DNA from: Euglena gracilis | Taxonomy: Eukaryota > Euglenida > Euglenophyceae > Euglenales | Length of the DNA stretch: 64,000 nucleotides | Reading direction: 5' to 3' | NCBI GenBank assembly: GCA_039621445.1 | Contig: CP154957.1 | Span: 41,814,011-41,878,010, forward strand | Shown here: positions 30,286-40,896 of the stretch, one piece after another | Position numbering within the stretch: position 1 is the stretch's first letter | Layout of the letters: each line of letters opens with the position of its first letter | The notes under the pieces: model-generated | Databases searched by the model: none | Told to the model about the DNA's origin: nothing | What the model saw: the letters and a program-made list of their open reading frames with translations, nothing else | Program-made: the position numbers and the translations under genes

Positions 30286-32180
30286 TTACCAAGTCTCCTC
30301 CCCGTCCTCGTATCCGATCCACTTGGCCAAAGATTCCCATTTTCCATCTTTTCCTTTCCGGTGCATTAGAATTTTTTCCACCTCCCACTCATCAGGCAAC
30401 GCCTCTTCTTCATTTTCGGTCCGTTTATAATAAAAAAGAGGCACCCCCTTACCTTCCACCTGGGTTTCCCGATACTCCTTCAAAAAACTCCTATGGGCTT
30501 TTGTCTCCACCCCGGGTTTCATCTCAATTACACAACTCCGTTCCCCTGCTCTACCCTTCACGACCCCAGGTCCCGCCCAACTTGAGTCACGCTTCTCACC
30601 CGACCCTTCGGGTCTCCTATACCAAACCATCATCCCAACCTTTAGGGGTTCCATTTCTTTCCTCCCCTTATTTATCCTTGCCACCTCCTCTTCATCCTTT
30701 TTGTTGAGTATCCTAGCCACCCTCCCATCAATGTCTTGCACCGGACCCCTCTTCTTCGTGAGCCTGGGGCCCCCCTCCGCCGTCGCTTTGGAGATTCTGT
30801 TGTTGGATGGTTGGTAGGGTACACCTGCCAATGGTCTTTCCCTTCCATGCAAAATTTCATATGGGCTGAATCCGCTTTCCCCTTTACGTCGTGAATTCGA
30901 TCCAAATCTTGGGATAAAGCTTCAAACCAGTTACTTTTTTCCTCCACATACAATTTCCTCAACACCTCTATTACCTGTTGTCCGGCTCTCTCAACCCTCC
31001 CGTTTGCTTGGTGGTGGTAAGCTTGGGAATACGCTTGCCTAATCCCCAAAAGTGTACACATATTTTTCCACCTAGTGCTTGTGAAATGGATCCCTTGGTA
31101 ACATGAGATGACCGAGGGAAATCCAAAAGGCCTCCACTTATTTTTTCACCATTTCCTTAGCAAAATTGGCACCGGTTAACCCCTTGTCCTTGCATGCAAC
31201 CCCCACAACCCAACCCGAGTGCCTATCCACACAAAGGGCTAGGGTTGTCATACACCCCCCATCGTGTAATACCCTTGGCAGTCGAAACAAATCGATGGCA
31301 ACTTCTATCATTTCCCCCCTTATTCTCTCTTTCCATACCCCTCCACCCCACCTAGACCCCCAGGTCCCCCATATATCATTCTTTTTTTTCACCCTCACCC
31401 CCCAAACCGGTCCTCCATGTCCTCATTTTGTTTCTAGCCACCTCCCCTTATCAAATTCCTTGCATCCTTGATAAAATCAATTTCTTTCTTGGTAGGGTAC
31501 CCTGCCAAATCTTCCAGTCAAAATCCTTACCCTTGTCATTCGGTCCAAAACTTGGGGTCACCCCTTTTTCTCCCTCTCCATACCTGTTGTCCGGCTTTTC
31601 TCCCTCCCCCTGTTTTTGGTGGTGATGCTTGGGAATACGCTTGCCTAATCCCCAAAGTGCACACATGTTTTTCCACCACTTGTGAAATGGCTCCCTTGGT
31701 CACTTGAGATGACCGAAACCCCTGTCCTCACATTTTTTCCCCCCCCAACCCATTGGCCACCTTAGCATGCATTCCCCCCCCCCCGAATGCCTATACACCT
31801 TGTCGTACCCTGATTGCACGGCGTGTCGATGGAACACTTGTATGGGTGTGGACTCGATCGGTCCTTTCAAACTCTCCCCCCTCACACTCGCTTGGCATGT
31901 GGAGCAATTTTTGCTGCAATTTTGGTTGAGTTGCTTTGCAGTCTTTTCATCAGTCCAAACAAAACGGATTGCAATGTGTTTCCAAACTTTTACAGGGCCA
32001 ACGTGCCAAAAAACTCGTGATTTTCTTGAATCACCAAGGGTTGGAAACTTTCAAGCACACACAACTTCTCCTCGAAAAACAGTTTCAAGACTTTATAGCA
32101 TTTGGGCCAAACTGAACCACCTTTGGTAGCCTCCCATTTTTCTTTCCATGTGGGGCATCGGGAATATGCTTCCCCCCAAT
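30286..32180 (-). pseudogene. Ty3-2 integrase and chromodomain
   Basis: Fragments: EVAIDLFRLPRVLHDGGC with LALCVDRHSGWVVGV (first catalytic Asp, about 31300), a gap, ICRQAYSQAYHHQANGRVERAGQQ (catalytic Glu in NGRVE, about 30975-31040), IHDVKGKADSAHMKF, then the post-core region and a C-terminal chromodomain ending EWEVEKILMHRKGKDGKWESL and WIGYEDGEETW at 30286. A second, garbled copy of the catalytic-Glu segment lies at 31575-31690. Inactive. Confidence 0.8.
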
Positions 32181-32206
32181 CACGCTCCCATACGGGCTTA
32201 ATATCC

Positions 32207-33030
32207 TTAGGGGTCGTACTTGTCAGGGCCTCCCCCACTTCCATACGAGTGTCCCCCCTCAAACTTTCCGCCGTCTCCGGGAGAGGGGTCGTCTTCCCCC
32301 CCCCCCACTTTCTCATCCCAAAAATGTACTCGTTTCGTTTCTTTCCTGGTCCCTTGTGAGTGGGTGTCCACAGGGGTGTCATTTCCTCCAGGGTCTACCC
32401 CGCCCTCGGTTCCCCTCCTTGTGCACTCTCCTTTTTCCTCCTCAGGCGTTACGTTTTTGCCACTACGGGTTGTCACCCTAGGTATCCAGGCATTACGTAA
32501 ACTGGGCTGGTTTTTGATTCCTATTAAAACCAAAACGGGTTGCAATCCAAACCAAATCTCCCATCTTTGTAGTGCCAAAAATATGGCGTAGGTCTTCAAC
32601 TCCCTGGGGGTCAAGTTTCTTTGCCCCTGGTCAATTTTTGAGACATAAAAGCCACTGGTACAGTATTTTTCTCAATCACATCCTGGACTGTGGGTCTTCC
32701 TCCCCCATCTTCATTTTCTCTAAAGTTGCCCCCACGGCGTACCCACTGGCATCAACCCTTAGCACAAATGGTTTATCTGGGTCAACCCGTTGCAACATTA
32801 GGCCCAAACACAACCTTTTTTCCAGCTCCTCAAAAACTTTTAAATCCTCCTCACCAAATTCCACGGGTTCTCGGCTCCCTTTTTTCCCACCTCTCTGGGT
32901 ACTTTGAATTTGTCTTGCAACCGGGCTGCTACTTCCACATACATGTGAATGTATGCATTGTAATAATTTGTGAATCAGGCTCTCAAAACTGTAATTCTTT
33001 TTGGAATTTCCCACTTTTCGATCGCTGGTA
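32207..33030 (-). pseudogene. Ty3-2 RNase H
   Basis: Reads DKPFVLRVDASGYAVGATLEKM (catalytic-type Asp in VDAS), then ELKTYAIFLALQRWEIWFGLQP and VLVLIGIKNQPSL, in which the expected TDHKSL is degenerate. A low-complexity linker with Thr/Gly/Asp follows. Frames change between 32620 and 32680. Confidence 0.75.
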
Positions 33031-33069
33031 GCTTACCCGGCGCTGGCCTCCCAGTCACCTTTCCTAAAA

Positions 33070-33880
33070 TTTGTCAACAAAATTCAACCTCCTCCACAAA
33101 AAGTTTGGATTTTAATTCATCAGCCACCAAAAATTTCTTTTTGAGTACCTCCAACACCCTACTCAAGTCATTTTTGTGTGTCCTCACCAGGTCCTCCCCT
33201 TCCCCGACCGTTGTCCCCACCAGTACATCATCTATATACCCTGTGGCGATATTACTTACTGGAGTCAAACGGTCATCGATCATTTGCTGAAATTGCCGGC
33301 GGACATTTGTGAAACCCATTACATTCACCCTCCAATGAAAAATGCCTTTGGTGGTGAAACAACACGTTATGGGTCGACTTTCTGGGTGTAGAGGTTGTTG
33401 GTGAAAGCTTGCTTCAAGTCAATAATCGAAAACATTTGGTTTGCACCATGTTTGACCAAAATGTCTTCAATTTTGGGTAGGGGGTAATTGCATCGCCTTG
33501 TTTGGCTGTTTTGGTCCCTGACGTCCACCACCCACCTCCAAGGAAAATAGTTGGATTTTTTTGGAACTGCAAAAATCTGGGACAGCAATTCAGATTTTTT
33601 GCCTCTGGCTTGCTCAATGTATTTTTTGTCGAGCCAGTCTTGGGTGATTTTTTAAAGTGCCTCTTTCCGCTCACCGTGCATTAAAAAAGGCTTCTGTCTG
33701 GTTGGCTTTACCCCCTCCTTCAACGGTGTGTGTGCACAACCATATTGTCCTCCGTCGGGGGGGTCTGGAAATGGCGATAACCGAAATATCGTCCGCCGGT
33801 AATCTTGCAAAACGTGTTCCCTCAACTTGACTACCCGTTCCTCCTCTTTTTTGTCCTTCCCCCTCCCTTGCAATTATCTT
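33070..33880 (-). pseudogene. Ty3-2 reverse transcriptase
   Basis: Begins with the typical Ty3 lead-in (GCAHTPLKEGVKPTRQKPF), then WRWVVDVRDQNSQT, YPLPKIEDIL, FSIIDLKQAF and the active site GYIDDVLVG (about 33220-33245), spread over three frames. Similar in length and order to Ty3-1 RT. Inactive through frameshifts. Confidence 0.85.
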
Positions 33881-34020
33881 TCTGCAGATAACTTGCACTG
33901 GTAAGTCAGTTCCCTCCAAATTTGCGGCAACCTCCCCCAGTCCTCATCGCTCAAAAATTGCAATTCATGGTCCAACCCTTCCAAAGGCAAACAAAAACCC
34001 ACCCGCCACAGCCACACTGT

Positions 34021-34440
34021 TCACTGAAAAATTTGTGTGACATCCCTGATTTTTTGCAGACCCGTCCGTTTTTCAACACCCCGCAAAAAAATCAAGTCGG
34101 GGCTGTCTTTCCCCAAAGCCTTGTGGCGTGGAAAAATTCCACGTTTTGCCTCCGCCAGCCATGGATAAGAAATAATGGCATCAATTTTGATGTTTGCCTC
34201 ATAAAATTCAACCTCATATTCCACCCTCTCAAATTCCATTTCCTCATTCCAATTTTGTTGTAGGATCATTTTCCCATTTGCACATCTGCTCCCCCCGCAA
34301 AAGTTTGCCAACGCCGTTTCAAACCTTAACGGGTACTTAGCAGGATACATTAAATGGTCCCCTATCAACCCTTGTCGAATGAGGTTTGCTTCAGCCCCCG
34401 TGTTAATCAAAAATTCTGGCGTTTTTTTCCTCCACATTTG
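34021..34440 (-). pseudogene. Ty3-2 aspartic protease
   Basis: Reads EFLINTGAEANLIRQGL, aligned to IDTGAEVSLVRRGM in Ty3-1. The catalytic Asp of DTG is changed to Asn, so it cannot be active. Downstream YEVEFYEANIKIDAIISYPWL matches the protease C-terminal part (FYEADIHVEAIIGFPWL). Confidence 0.8.
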
Positions 34441-34479
34441 CCAACTTAATCTGGGTTTTTAAAAGAAGTTGTCTGTCCT

Positions 34480-34870
34480 CCCCGAGTTTCTTCGCTCCTC
34501 CCCGAGTTTTCGTCCCCCTCAACATTCTTTTTTTCAACCGCACCAATTTTTTCTTCCTTGGGGCTGCCCCCCAATGGGAGGGTTGCCTTCCAGCAATCAA
34601 CAAGGCCCACACACCCCAACGGCTACCCCTCAAAATCCTCCCATCAGCCTCAAACAACTTTGTCCCCTTGGGAAAATAAATCTTTTTGACAGCCATAACC
34701 ACCAGATTTTTCACCCACCTCCTATTCCAGTCTGGGCAAATACAAATTGCCCGACAATTGGAATTTTGCCTTTTTTTAGGCACCTCAGGCCACAAAGTCC
34801 AAGGGGGGTTCATCCACAACGTTTCCGCCGCCCCCAATCATTTTTCATGGCATCATCATCCTCCCCGTAA
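34480..34870 (-). pseudogene. Ty3-2 Dam-like methyltransferase module
   Basis: Reads DAMKNDWG, TLWMNPPW (motif IV NPPW intact), a VP-type ICPDW word, YFPKGTKLFEADGRILRGSRWG and WALLIAG, aligning along the Ty3-1 module (QDWG, WINPPY, IPRW, FPQGTRFFGRG, GTKWPITAFLL). The N-terminal EVDAF segment is not clear. It lies between the C5-methyltransferase half and the protease, the opposite order to Ty3-1. Confidence 0.75.
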
Positions 34871-35149
34871 AACGTTTCACACCTGGTATTTTGGCTGGTT
34901 TGGCTGGTTTTTGTAAAACAATCCCGTTCCACATTAACCCGAAATTCTTTCTCAATTTCCTCCATACAAACTTTCCTAACAGCATAATCCTCCCTACAAT
35001 ATCCGCTTTTTCGTTCCAACACGGTTAACAAAACCTCCAGCAGTTGTTTGGGCATCCTCCATTTTTTCTGCGTACCAACTGTCATTCCATATCCTCCCAA
35101 ATTTTCACGGTGACTCGTCCCCCCAGGAATCAGTTTCGGGCAGGTCCGA

Positions 35150-35440
35150 CCATCACAAAGTTTGTTTTGTAGTTTGCTCAGATTTTTGCTCCCCCACACT
35201 CGGGTGGGTTTTTGATATGCCAATCTGAAAATTGACAATAATCAACATCGATAAATGTCCGATTTTGAACACAGGGTCTTTTTCGCAAAAGCCCAGAACA
35301 TGGATTTTCAATCCACCACAATTTTGGCTTGAAAAATTTGACTATCTCCAAACTTTTTTGACCAGCCGATCTGCCCCCTCCAAATTTCTGACTCCCAACG
35401 ATTTCGCCAAGCTATATTCTGTACAGGGCAGAACTTGGCT
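35150..35440 (-). pseudogene. Ty3-2 C5-methyltransferase-like domain, C-terminal half
   Basis: Begins PCTEYSLAKS (motif IV with the catalytic-type Cys), then GADRLVKK, and after a stop/shift WWIENP-like, FIDVDYCQFSDW and YQKPTRVWGS. These match Ty3-1 residues 336-416. Residues before PC (KHMSQVL) do not match; homology starts in the CCC before the Cys codon. The missing N-half is at 28628-28870, broken at the same nucleotide position. Inactive. Confidence 0.8.
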
Positions 35441-35505
35441 CATATGTTTCACATGAGCACTTTTCAACTTTTTCCAATGTTGCACAACAATCCCGAGAAC
35501 GCATT

Positions 35506-36198
35506 TTGCGTTTAGGTGATGAAATTGCGTGTTTTCAACAAAACGTTGCACAAATACGCAAAAACTACGCACAAAGAGCTTTTGCTCAACAACTGGAAAC
35601 ACGGATTGCTCGTTTGGAACAAACTTCCTGCAAATGCGGTGAAGTTTGCAACACTTTAACCACATTGCACACTCAAGTGGCGGAAATCACGCATCGGCAA
35701 GATTTCCTCCATGGAAAGTGGCAAAACGACATGCAAAAACTTGAAACTGCTTCCAATGCGCTACAAACCGCTACGGCGGAACTCCAATCCCGCGATGCGG
35801 TGATTCTTAGCTTACAAACCGCGAATGCGGAACTCCAATCCCGACAAACCGTCATAACTACCGTCCAACCCGCGAATGCGGACCTCCAAATCGCGTTTGC
35901 AGACCTGAAAACAGCTTTTGCGGATTTTTCGGGACAAACTGCAATTGGGGACTTACAACGCCGCTTTGCGGAAACTTCCACCAAAAATCCCAGTATGGGA
36001 GCATTACGATCCACTGTAACCGATTTGCACAATCAGCTACAAGCGGATGTGAACAAAATCGAATCCGTGTTTGCGCATTTGCACAAACGGTGCAACAGGA
36101 TTCAAAGATCAATTCCGGATATCACCGGCATTGATACCGCGCTTGCGGACTTGAATACCCAACACAAAACCTTACAACCCACCACTTCCCACTTATAA
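35506..36198 (+). CDS. Ty3-3 coiled-coil N-terminal protein
   Basis: 230 open codons (first codon not ATG). Almost entirely heptad-like, with internal repeats around ATAELQSRDAVILSLQTAN and ADLQIAFADLKTAFADF, and a CKCGEVC pair near residue 45. It stops at TAA 36196, but the same style continues in other frames to about 36720. Probably the coiled-coil part of Gag, as in Ty3-1. No enzyme motif. Confidence 0.55.
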   Translation: MRLGDEIACFQQNVAQIRKNYAQRAFAQQLETRIARLEQTSCKCGEVCNTLTTLHTQVAEITHRQDFLHGKWQNDMQKLETASNALQTATAELQSRDAVILSLQTANAELQSRQTVITTVQPANADLQIAFADLKTAFADFSGQTAIGDLQRRFAETSTKNPSMGALRSTVTDLHNQLQADVNKIESVFAHLHKRCNRIQRSIPDITGIDTALADLNTQHKTLQPTTSHL

Positions 36199-36763
36199 AA
36201 ACACATACAAGCAGTTTCTACAAGGGTCTCCGGAGTCAAATCATCCTCGGATGCACAAACGGTTCGTGAAGTTGAACTACACCTTGATTTTCGCACATTT
36301 GACAACCAAATGCTTGCGAAAAATCAGGAAACCTTACAGGAATTTTGTGAAACCTTGATGAGGACAGAAAATTCGGTCACCAACAAGTCCTCACACTAAA
36401 GCAACAAATTTCGATGTTGGAGAACCAACATTCTACAATGATGGATGACAAAACCGCTGAAAATGCGGTAGGGGTACCCCAACCCACTTGTTGGGTACCA
36501 CAACCCAACAAGCCGAGAATCGGTTGAACACCCTCACAACCGCAATTGAAACTTTGGTTAAACGGGTCCAAATCTTGGACACCGCTTTTCCAAAGATTTC
36601 CGCGGATTTTGAGTCCTTTTTTGACAAATTAGCACTTTTGATGAGTTACCCTCATACCGCAAAAGTATTAAGCGTTTGCAGTGTGATGTTGAACGAATTT
36701 CCGACCTTTTCCAAGTGGTAGGTTCATTGGAACAAAGTATCCAACATATTGCATTGAGTTTGC

Positions 36764-37852
36764 ATGAGATTCATGCAAAATCCTGCAACTCCCCGCACTT
36801 TTGCCTCTGAGAACACTGTTTCCGTGGTCAAAAAGCTACTTCCAGGTCACAACGCGCTTTTTTCGCGCATCAACCGAAGCATCTACCGGTGCGGACATCC
36901 AACTCGCGACCTTGTGCATCAAATTCACGTTTCGTTGGATGCCAATTCTTCCATAGTCGCAGTATGCGCACCTCTACAAGCATCTTTGGATGTGCATGCC
37001 CTACAAGCATCCGCCTACAATCACGATTACAATCGACCGTTTATACCACAACTAAAGATTCCCCCTCCCAAGGGTGAAGCTTTGGATGAGGAACCGGTTT
37101 TTACTGCAAACTCAGGTTTTACAACAAGAAATTCACGAATCGGGACTGCCCCGGGGATTGGCCATGGATCGCGAATGCGAAACACGCAGTTTACCGCGGT
37201 TCCCCGACTTGCGGGTGAACAACAGGATTCCTACCCCCCTGGTATCTTACCACACCCCGAATCGCGGAATCGCGACCCCTTAGAATCCGAGTCGCGGAAT
37301 CGAGAAACACAACCATATAAATCGCGGAATTGCGATTTACCAAATACCCATTGGACCTACGGTACCATGAGTACCATCCTGGATGCGCATTCGCGCATGC
37401 TACCACAACAAACACACACCAACAACTGCGATGGAAATTGGGGTCCACAGCCCGATTTCAAAGGGACCGTTACAATTGCCAATAAGGTAAGGCCACAATG
37501 GGACGGAGATTCCACAACTTGGAGACAATTTTGGCGCGACTGGACATGCTACTGGGACTTGAAGGGTCCAACCGAAGACGGGAACCCTGAAGTAATCAAG
37601 ATGGAATTCATTGATTGCCTTCCCAAGGAAGAAAAAGGTCTCTCCCGACAACTTGTGATCCGGAATCGGATTTCGTTTGATGAACTGGTTGACCAATATG
37701 CGTCAACGTGTTCAAGCGCAATTTCGCGAATTACGCTGGAGAAAAAAACGGCGGCAATTCGCATTAACCGAAAATGGAAGTCAATCGACCTTTGGTATTC
37801 CAAATGGTTGGGATTGGCTTCTGAGGTTGATGAACTGGAGAGAAGCAAATGA
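36764..37852 (+). CDS. Ty3-3 Gag capsid-like protein
   Basis: 362 codons. The first 210 residues are low complexity with repeated ESRNRE-type words, reflecting CGCGGAATCGCG repeats in the DNA. The last 130 residues have the retrotransposon Gag pattern (RPQWDGDSTTWRQFWRDW, EFIDCLPKEEKG, IRINRKWKSIDLWY). It ends in TGA overlapping the start of the next frame (37849), consistent with a gag continued by frameshift. The capsid call is by pattern. Confidence 0.65.
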   Translation: MRFMQNPATPRTFASENTVSVVKKLLPGHNALFSRINRSIYRCGHPTRDLVHQIHVSLDANSSIVAVCAPLQASLDVHALQASAYNHDYNRPFIPQLKIPPPKGEALDEEPVFTANSGFTTRNSRIGTAPGIGHGSRMRNTQFTAVPRLAGEQQDSYPPGILPHPESRNRDPLESESRNRETQPYKSRNCDLPNTHWTYGTMSTILDAHSRMLPQQTHTNNCDGNWGPQPDFKGTVTIANKVRPQWDGDSTTWRQFWRDWTCYWDLKGPTEDGNPEVIKMEFIDCLPKEEKGLSRQLVIRNRISFDELVDQYASTCSSAISRITLEKKTAAIRINRKWKSIDLWYSKWLGLASEVDELERSK

Positions 37853-38715
37853 AAGAACAATTCGATGCGGTTCTCCTCCATTTCATTCCTACAATTATCA
37901 CGGACATCCACCGCGAGGAACTCGCGGACAGCAAACCCACACTTGAACAGCGATGGAATTACGTTTCCAAAAAAATGAAACACTCACAACTTCTGGGACA
38001 CATACAATCGGCTTACACCCACCACCCTACCGCTGGTCTCCCTAGCGGTACGGTAAGTGCCCCAGAAAAGACTTCTTCTCCAAAATCCCCACGGGGACAC
38101 GGTAAACATACAAACTCCCCAAGGGAAGATACAAAAACGCGCTATCCGAGCTCATCTGACAAATATTCTGACAAAACTTGCTTTTTGTGCAACAAATCGG
38201 GGCATACGTCCCGTGATTGCCCCCACCCTGATACGCAAAAGCGGTTACAGAGTCCAAGGGGTTCACACTCCTCGCGGAGCTCGCGCTCCTCTGGATATTC
38301 GCACAAATCTGGCCAATCACAATCTTGGGGTTATCGACAAAGGTCCCGATCACTGTTCCGCGACCGCGGACGCGATGGCACACCTCGTGGTCGTTCTCCC
38401 CGACCCCCTTACAAACGTGAACGTGATCGCGATTCATCGCGATCACGATCGCGAAGTGATCATCTTCTTCGTGATCGTCATCCGGGAAACTGGGTTACAA
38501 CAACCGTGGTCGAACGGGATTCCGTTCACCAAGACCTCCAAGGCGTGAAAGCCCATCAAAGTCACAAAACCGACAAAAGTGTTCCCTTTGTGGATCACAC
38601 AACCACCACTCGTCCAAATGTTACCGTTCTCGCTCTCCCCGCCCGAACCAACGTCAACACAATGATACAAAACACAACAGCAAACACAAGGTCGGGTTCA
38701 AAATCTCCTCTTTAG
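37849..38715 (+). CDS. Ty3-3 nucleocapsid: CCHC knuckle with RS-rich tail
   Basis: 288 codons from ATGAAAG at 37849. Residues about 105-120 form a CCHC knuckle, CFLCNKSGHTSRDC. The following 100 residues are rich in Arg/Ser dipeptides (SRSSRSSGYSH, RDSSRSRSRSD) like splicing-factor RS domains, then a Thr/Asn-rich end. RNA binding is expected from the knuckle. The RS tail is unusual for Gag and could serve RNA packaging or nuclear traffic (inference). Confidence 0.7.
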   Translation: MKEQFDAVLLHFIPTIITDIHREELADSKPTLEQRWNYVSKKMKHSQLLGHIQSAYTHHPTAGLPSGTVSAPEKTSSPKSPRGHGKHTNSPREDTKTRYPSSSDKYSDKTCFLCNKSGHTSRDCPHPDTQKRLQSPRGSHSSRSSRSSGYSHKSGQSQSWGYRQRSRSLFRDRGRDGTPRGRSPRPPYKRERDRDSSRSRSRSDHLLRDRHPGNWVTTTVVERDSVHQDLQGVKAHQSHKTDKSVPFVDHTTTTRPNVTVLALPARTNVNTMIQNTTANTRSGSKSPL

Positions 38716-39039
38716 AGGAGGGAACCCCGGCTTCGGGCAGGGAGGGGGATTAGAACTCAGAATCCTCGTTGGAGGACGACCGCAACGCAGTCCGCGCGTT
38801 GTGCGCTATCTACTCACACAAGAAAACGATAAACAGCCGAAGTGCTGAATTGGACTTGGGGTAGGGGAGCTTGAGGTCCGTGGGCAGGGACCTCTGGGCT
38901 GATGAACAGACGGAAGTAGGACCTGATCAACCTCACCTTCCCTGCCCATCTGCCTTTTTGGTCGGTACCCGGAATATTTTCGGGTCCCCCACCCCCCACT
39001 CCAAATTTCTGCCTGGAATGCTGAGCAAAGTAGGAACGG

Positions 39040-39640
39040 GATCCTGGAATAGTTGGAGAGACAACAATTTTACACCGGATCCTGCTCTTCGCGAACTTTT
39101 GTCCAAGCGGAAATCTGAAGACAAAATTTTTCTACCAAATGCAAAATTTTGGTCGACACAGGGTGTCGAATCCCTCTCCTCTTCCGCGCGGGATTAATTT
39201 CCAACTCCCTCAGGGTGAAAGCCAAGTACCCTATTAACATTATGACTGCTAACAACAGCCCCATGTGTGGTGGTGACTTGGGATGCTTTTTGGACATACT
39301 CCTCCCTATCATCCGCCAGCACCACTCACAATCCCCACACATACAAAATTTTCTGGGTACCTGGAGTTACGAATCCGGTATCCGCGGGTCTGACGTAATT
39401 TTGGGCTTTCCGTTCTTGCGTCAGAACCGCCTTGTTGTGGACTGCCCCTCCCTCGGTTTGCGCACTACTTCACGCACACAACCCGCACCACCGAATTTCA
39501 CCCCAAGGCATATTCCCAGATGTCCCCCTGCCTTACCACAACGTTTTCTACAACCGAAAACCCCGTTTCCTACACCCGGGGTAAAGAGACAGCTGCCCCC
39601 CTGCCAACTGCACTTTTACCGCACGTTTACCATGCGGTAG
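39040..39640 (+). pseudogene. Ty3-3 aspartic protease
   Basis: MVDTGCRIPLLFRAGLISNSL (DTG intact at about 39152-39160), then NIMTANNSPMCGGDLGC and DVILGFPFLRQNRLVVDC, the protease flap and C-terminal hydrophobic motif. Upstream words (GTGSWNSWRDNNFTPDPALR) lie in another frame, so the entry is shifted. Confidence 0.7.
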
Positions 39641-39760
39641 GGAAAGCGAGTAGCTTAACACCCCACGTTTGACTGGGTTCCAAGGTGAAAGCCCAAATGC
39701 CTGAAGAAATTTCGGTGTCGAGTAGCCGCCCAGCTGCACAACGTTTACGTTTTCCCACAG

Positions 39761-40257
39761 GTGTGTCGATTTCGGACACCCCTGTACACCCCCCCAGCAG
39801 CTACAACTTTCAACACTCCCATACACACACTACACATGACTGACATGCACTACCAGACCGACACTTCCTTCCAATGCGCACATTGTCAGAAAATTTCCAC
39901 ACAACCTCATTTCCATTGTGGATGCATTGTTGAACCTTCCAAACTAATCGCTTTACACAACAACCAGAGTACACTTGATACCGGAACCGATACCGAGTTC
40001 ACCCTGACAGCTGGCCGAAAACACAACACACCGGGTTGTTACCCGTTGTGTGTTGAAGTACATCGACAACTGGACAAACGCGGAATCACGTCCCTATTCG
40101 GATTCGCGAGAATCGCACATGAGGACCTCCAAGGGCAGAAAGGCAACCTCCCTGACCCTGAAAGGCAGAATGCCAACCCCTTCAATATCCTGGATACAAG
40201 TAGCAGAATGCCAACAATAATTGTACTCCTTACAATACACCTGATACATTTGGTACA
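39761..40257 (+). pseudogene. Ty3-3 linker region of unknown function
   Basis: The frame 39761-40309 carries two CxxC-like pairs (CAHC, CGC) and a Thr/Asp-rich segment. No family recognised. It lies between protease and Dam-like module. Confidence 0.3.
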
Positions 40258-40830
40258 ATGTTTGATGAAGTATCTTCGGACACACCGCATTACCGATGTG
40301 GCTCGGTAAACTGTGTTTCAGCCCTCCATAAGACTGAAACGGCAACCGTTTTCGCGAACCGCATCTGGAATCCGTTTAATTTTGAACAATATCGCATTTT
40401 GGAAACTTGGTTTTCTAAAATCGCGCAAATCGCGAAGTCGATGGACCTACAATTCGAGATTGACGCGTTCTCGTCCAAAGCACATTCTCGTTTACCCAAT
40501 TACTGGTCAAGCCATACATATGCGTTTGATAAGTTTTGTGGTGATGTGGTCCTGTAGCTACACCCACCTCTGAAACTTATCCCTCTTGATGTTGACAGGA
40601 TACTTCGGGATCAAGCACGCGGTGTGCTACTCATTCATAAAAATCCCGAAGCGGAATGGTTCCAACAATTGACGTATGTCACTTTTCAGTGGTGGGATTT
40701 ACCGAATGACACACCCTTTTTTGAGGATTTCTGTGGTTTCATGTTACCACCATTGAAAGAAATCATTTTTCGTGTTTGTTTCTTTGATGCATTCGGAACT
40801 GTTGACCACACTGACAAATTCCTACGGTAA
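40258..40830 (+). pseudogene. Ty3-3 Dam-like methyltransferase module
   Basis: WNPFNFEQYRILETWF, then MDLQFEIDAFSSKAHSRLPNYW (motif-I-like EIDAF), AFDKFCGD, a TAG stop, then LHPPL in place of NPPY/W, and GVLLIHKNPEAEWFQQL and LPNDTPFF. The alignment with the other Dam-like modules is clear, but the motif IV Asn is His and a stop interrupts it. It is positioned after the protease and before RT, unlike Ty3-1 and Ty3-2. Confidence 0.7.
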
Positions 40831-40896
40831 AAAGACCACAATGACAAATTCCTACGGGAAAAAGGTCAGAATGACCAAACATACCAACTATCCGCA

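Larger units (their letters stand above)
30286..35440 (-). mobile_element. Ty3-2: decayed chromovirus with C5-methyltransferase-like and Dam-like domains
   Basis: Minus-strand order from high to low coordinates: C5-methyltransferase C-half, Dam-like, protease, RT, RNase H, integrase, chromodomain. All parts show frameshifts or stops. Related to Ty3-1 by domain content, sequence and 3' G-rich repeats, but with the methyltransferase order reversed. The 5' part (gag and methyltransferase N-half) is absent from its expected place beyond 35440. Confidence 0.85.
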
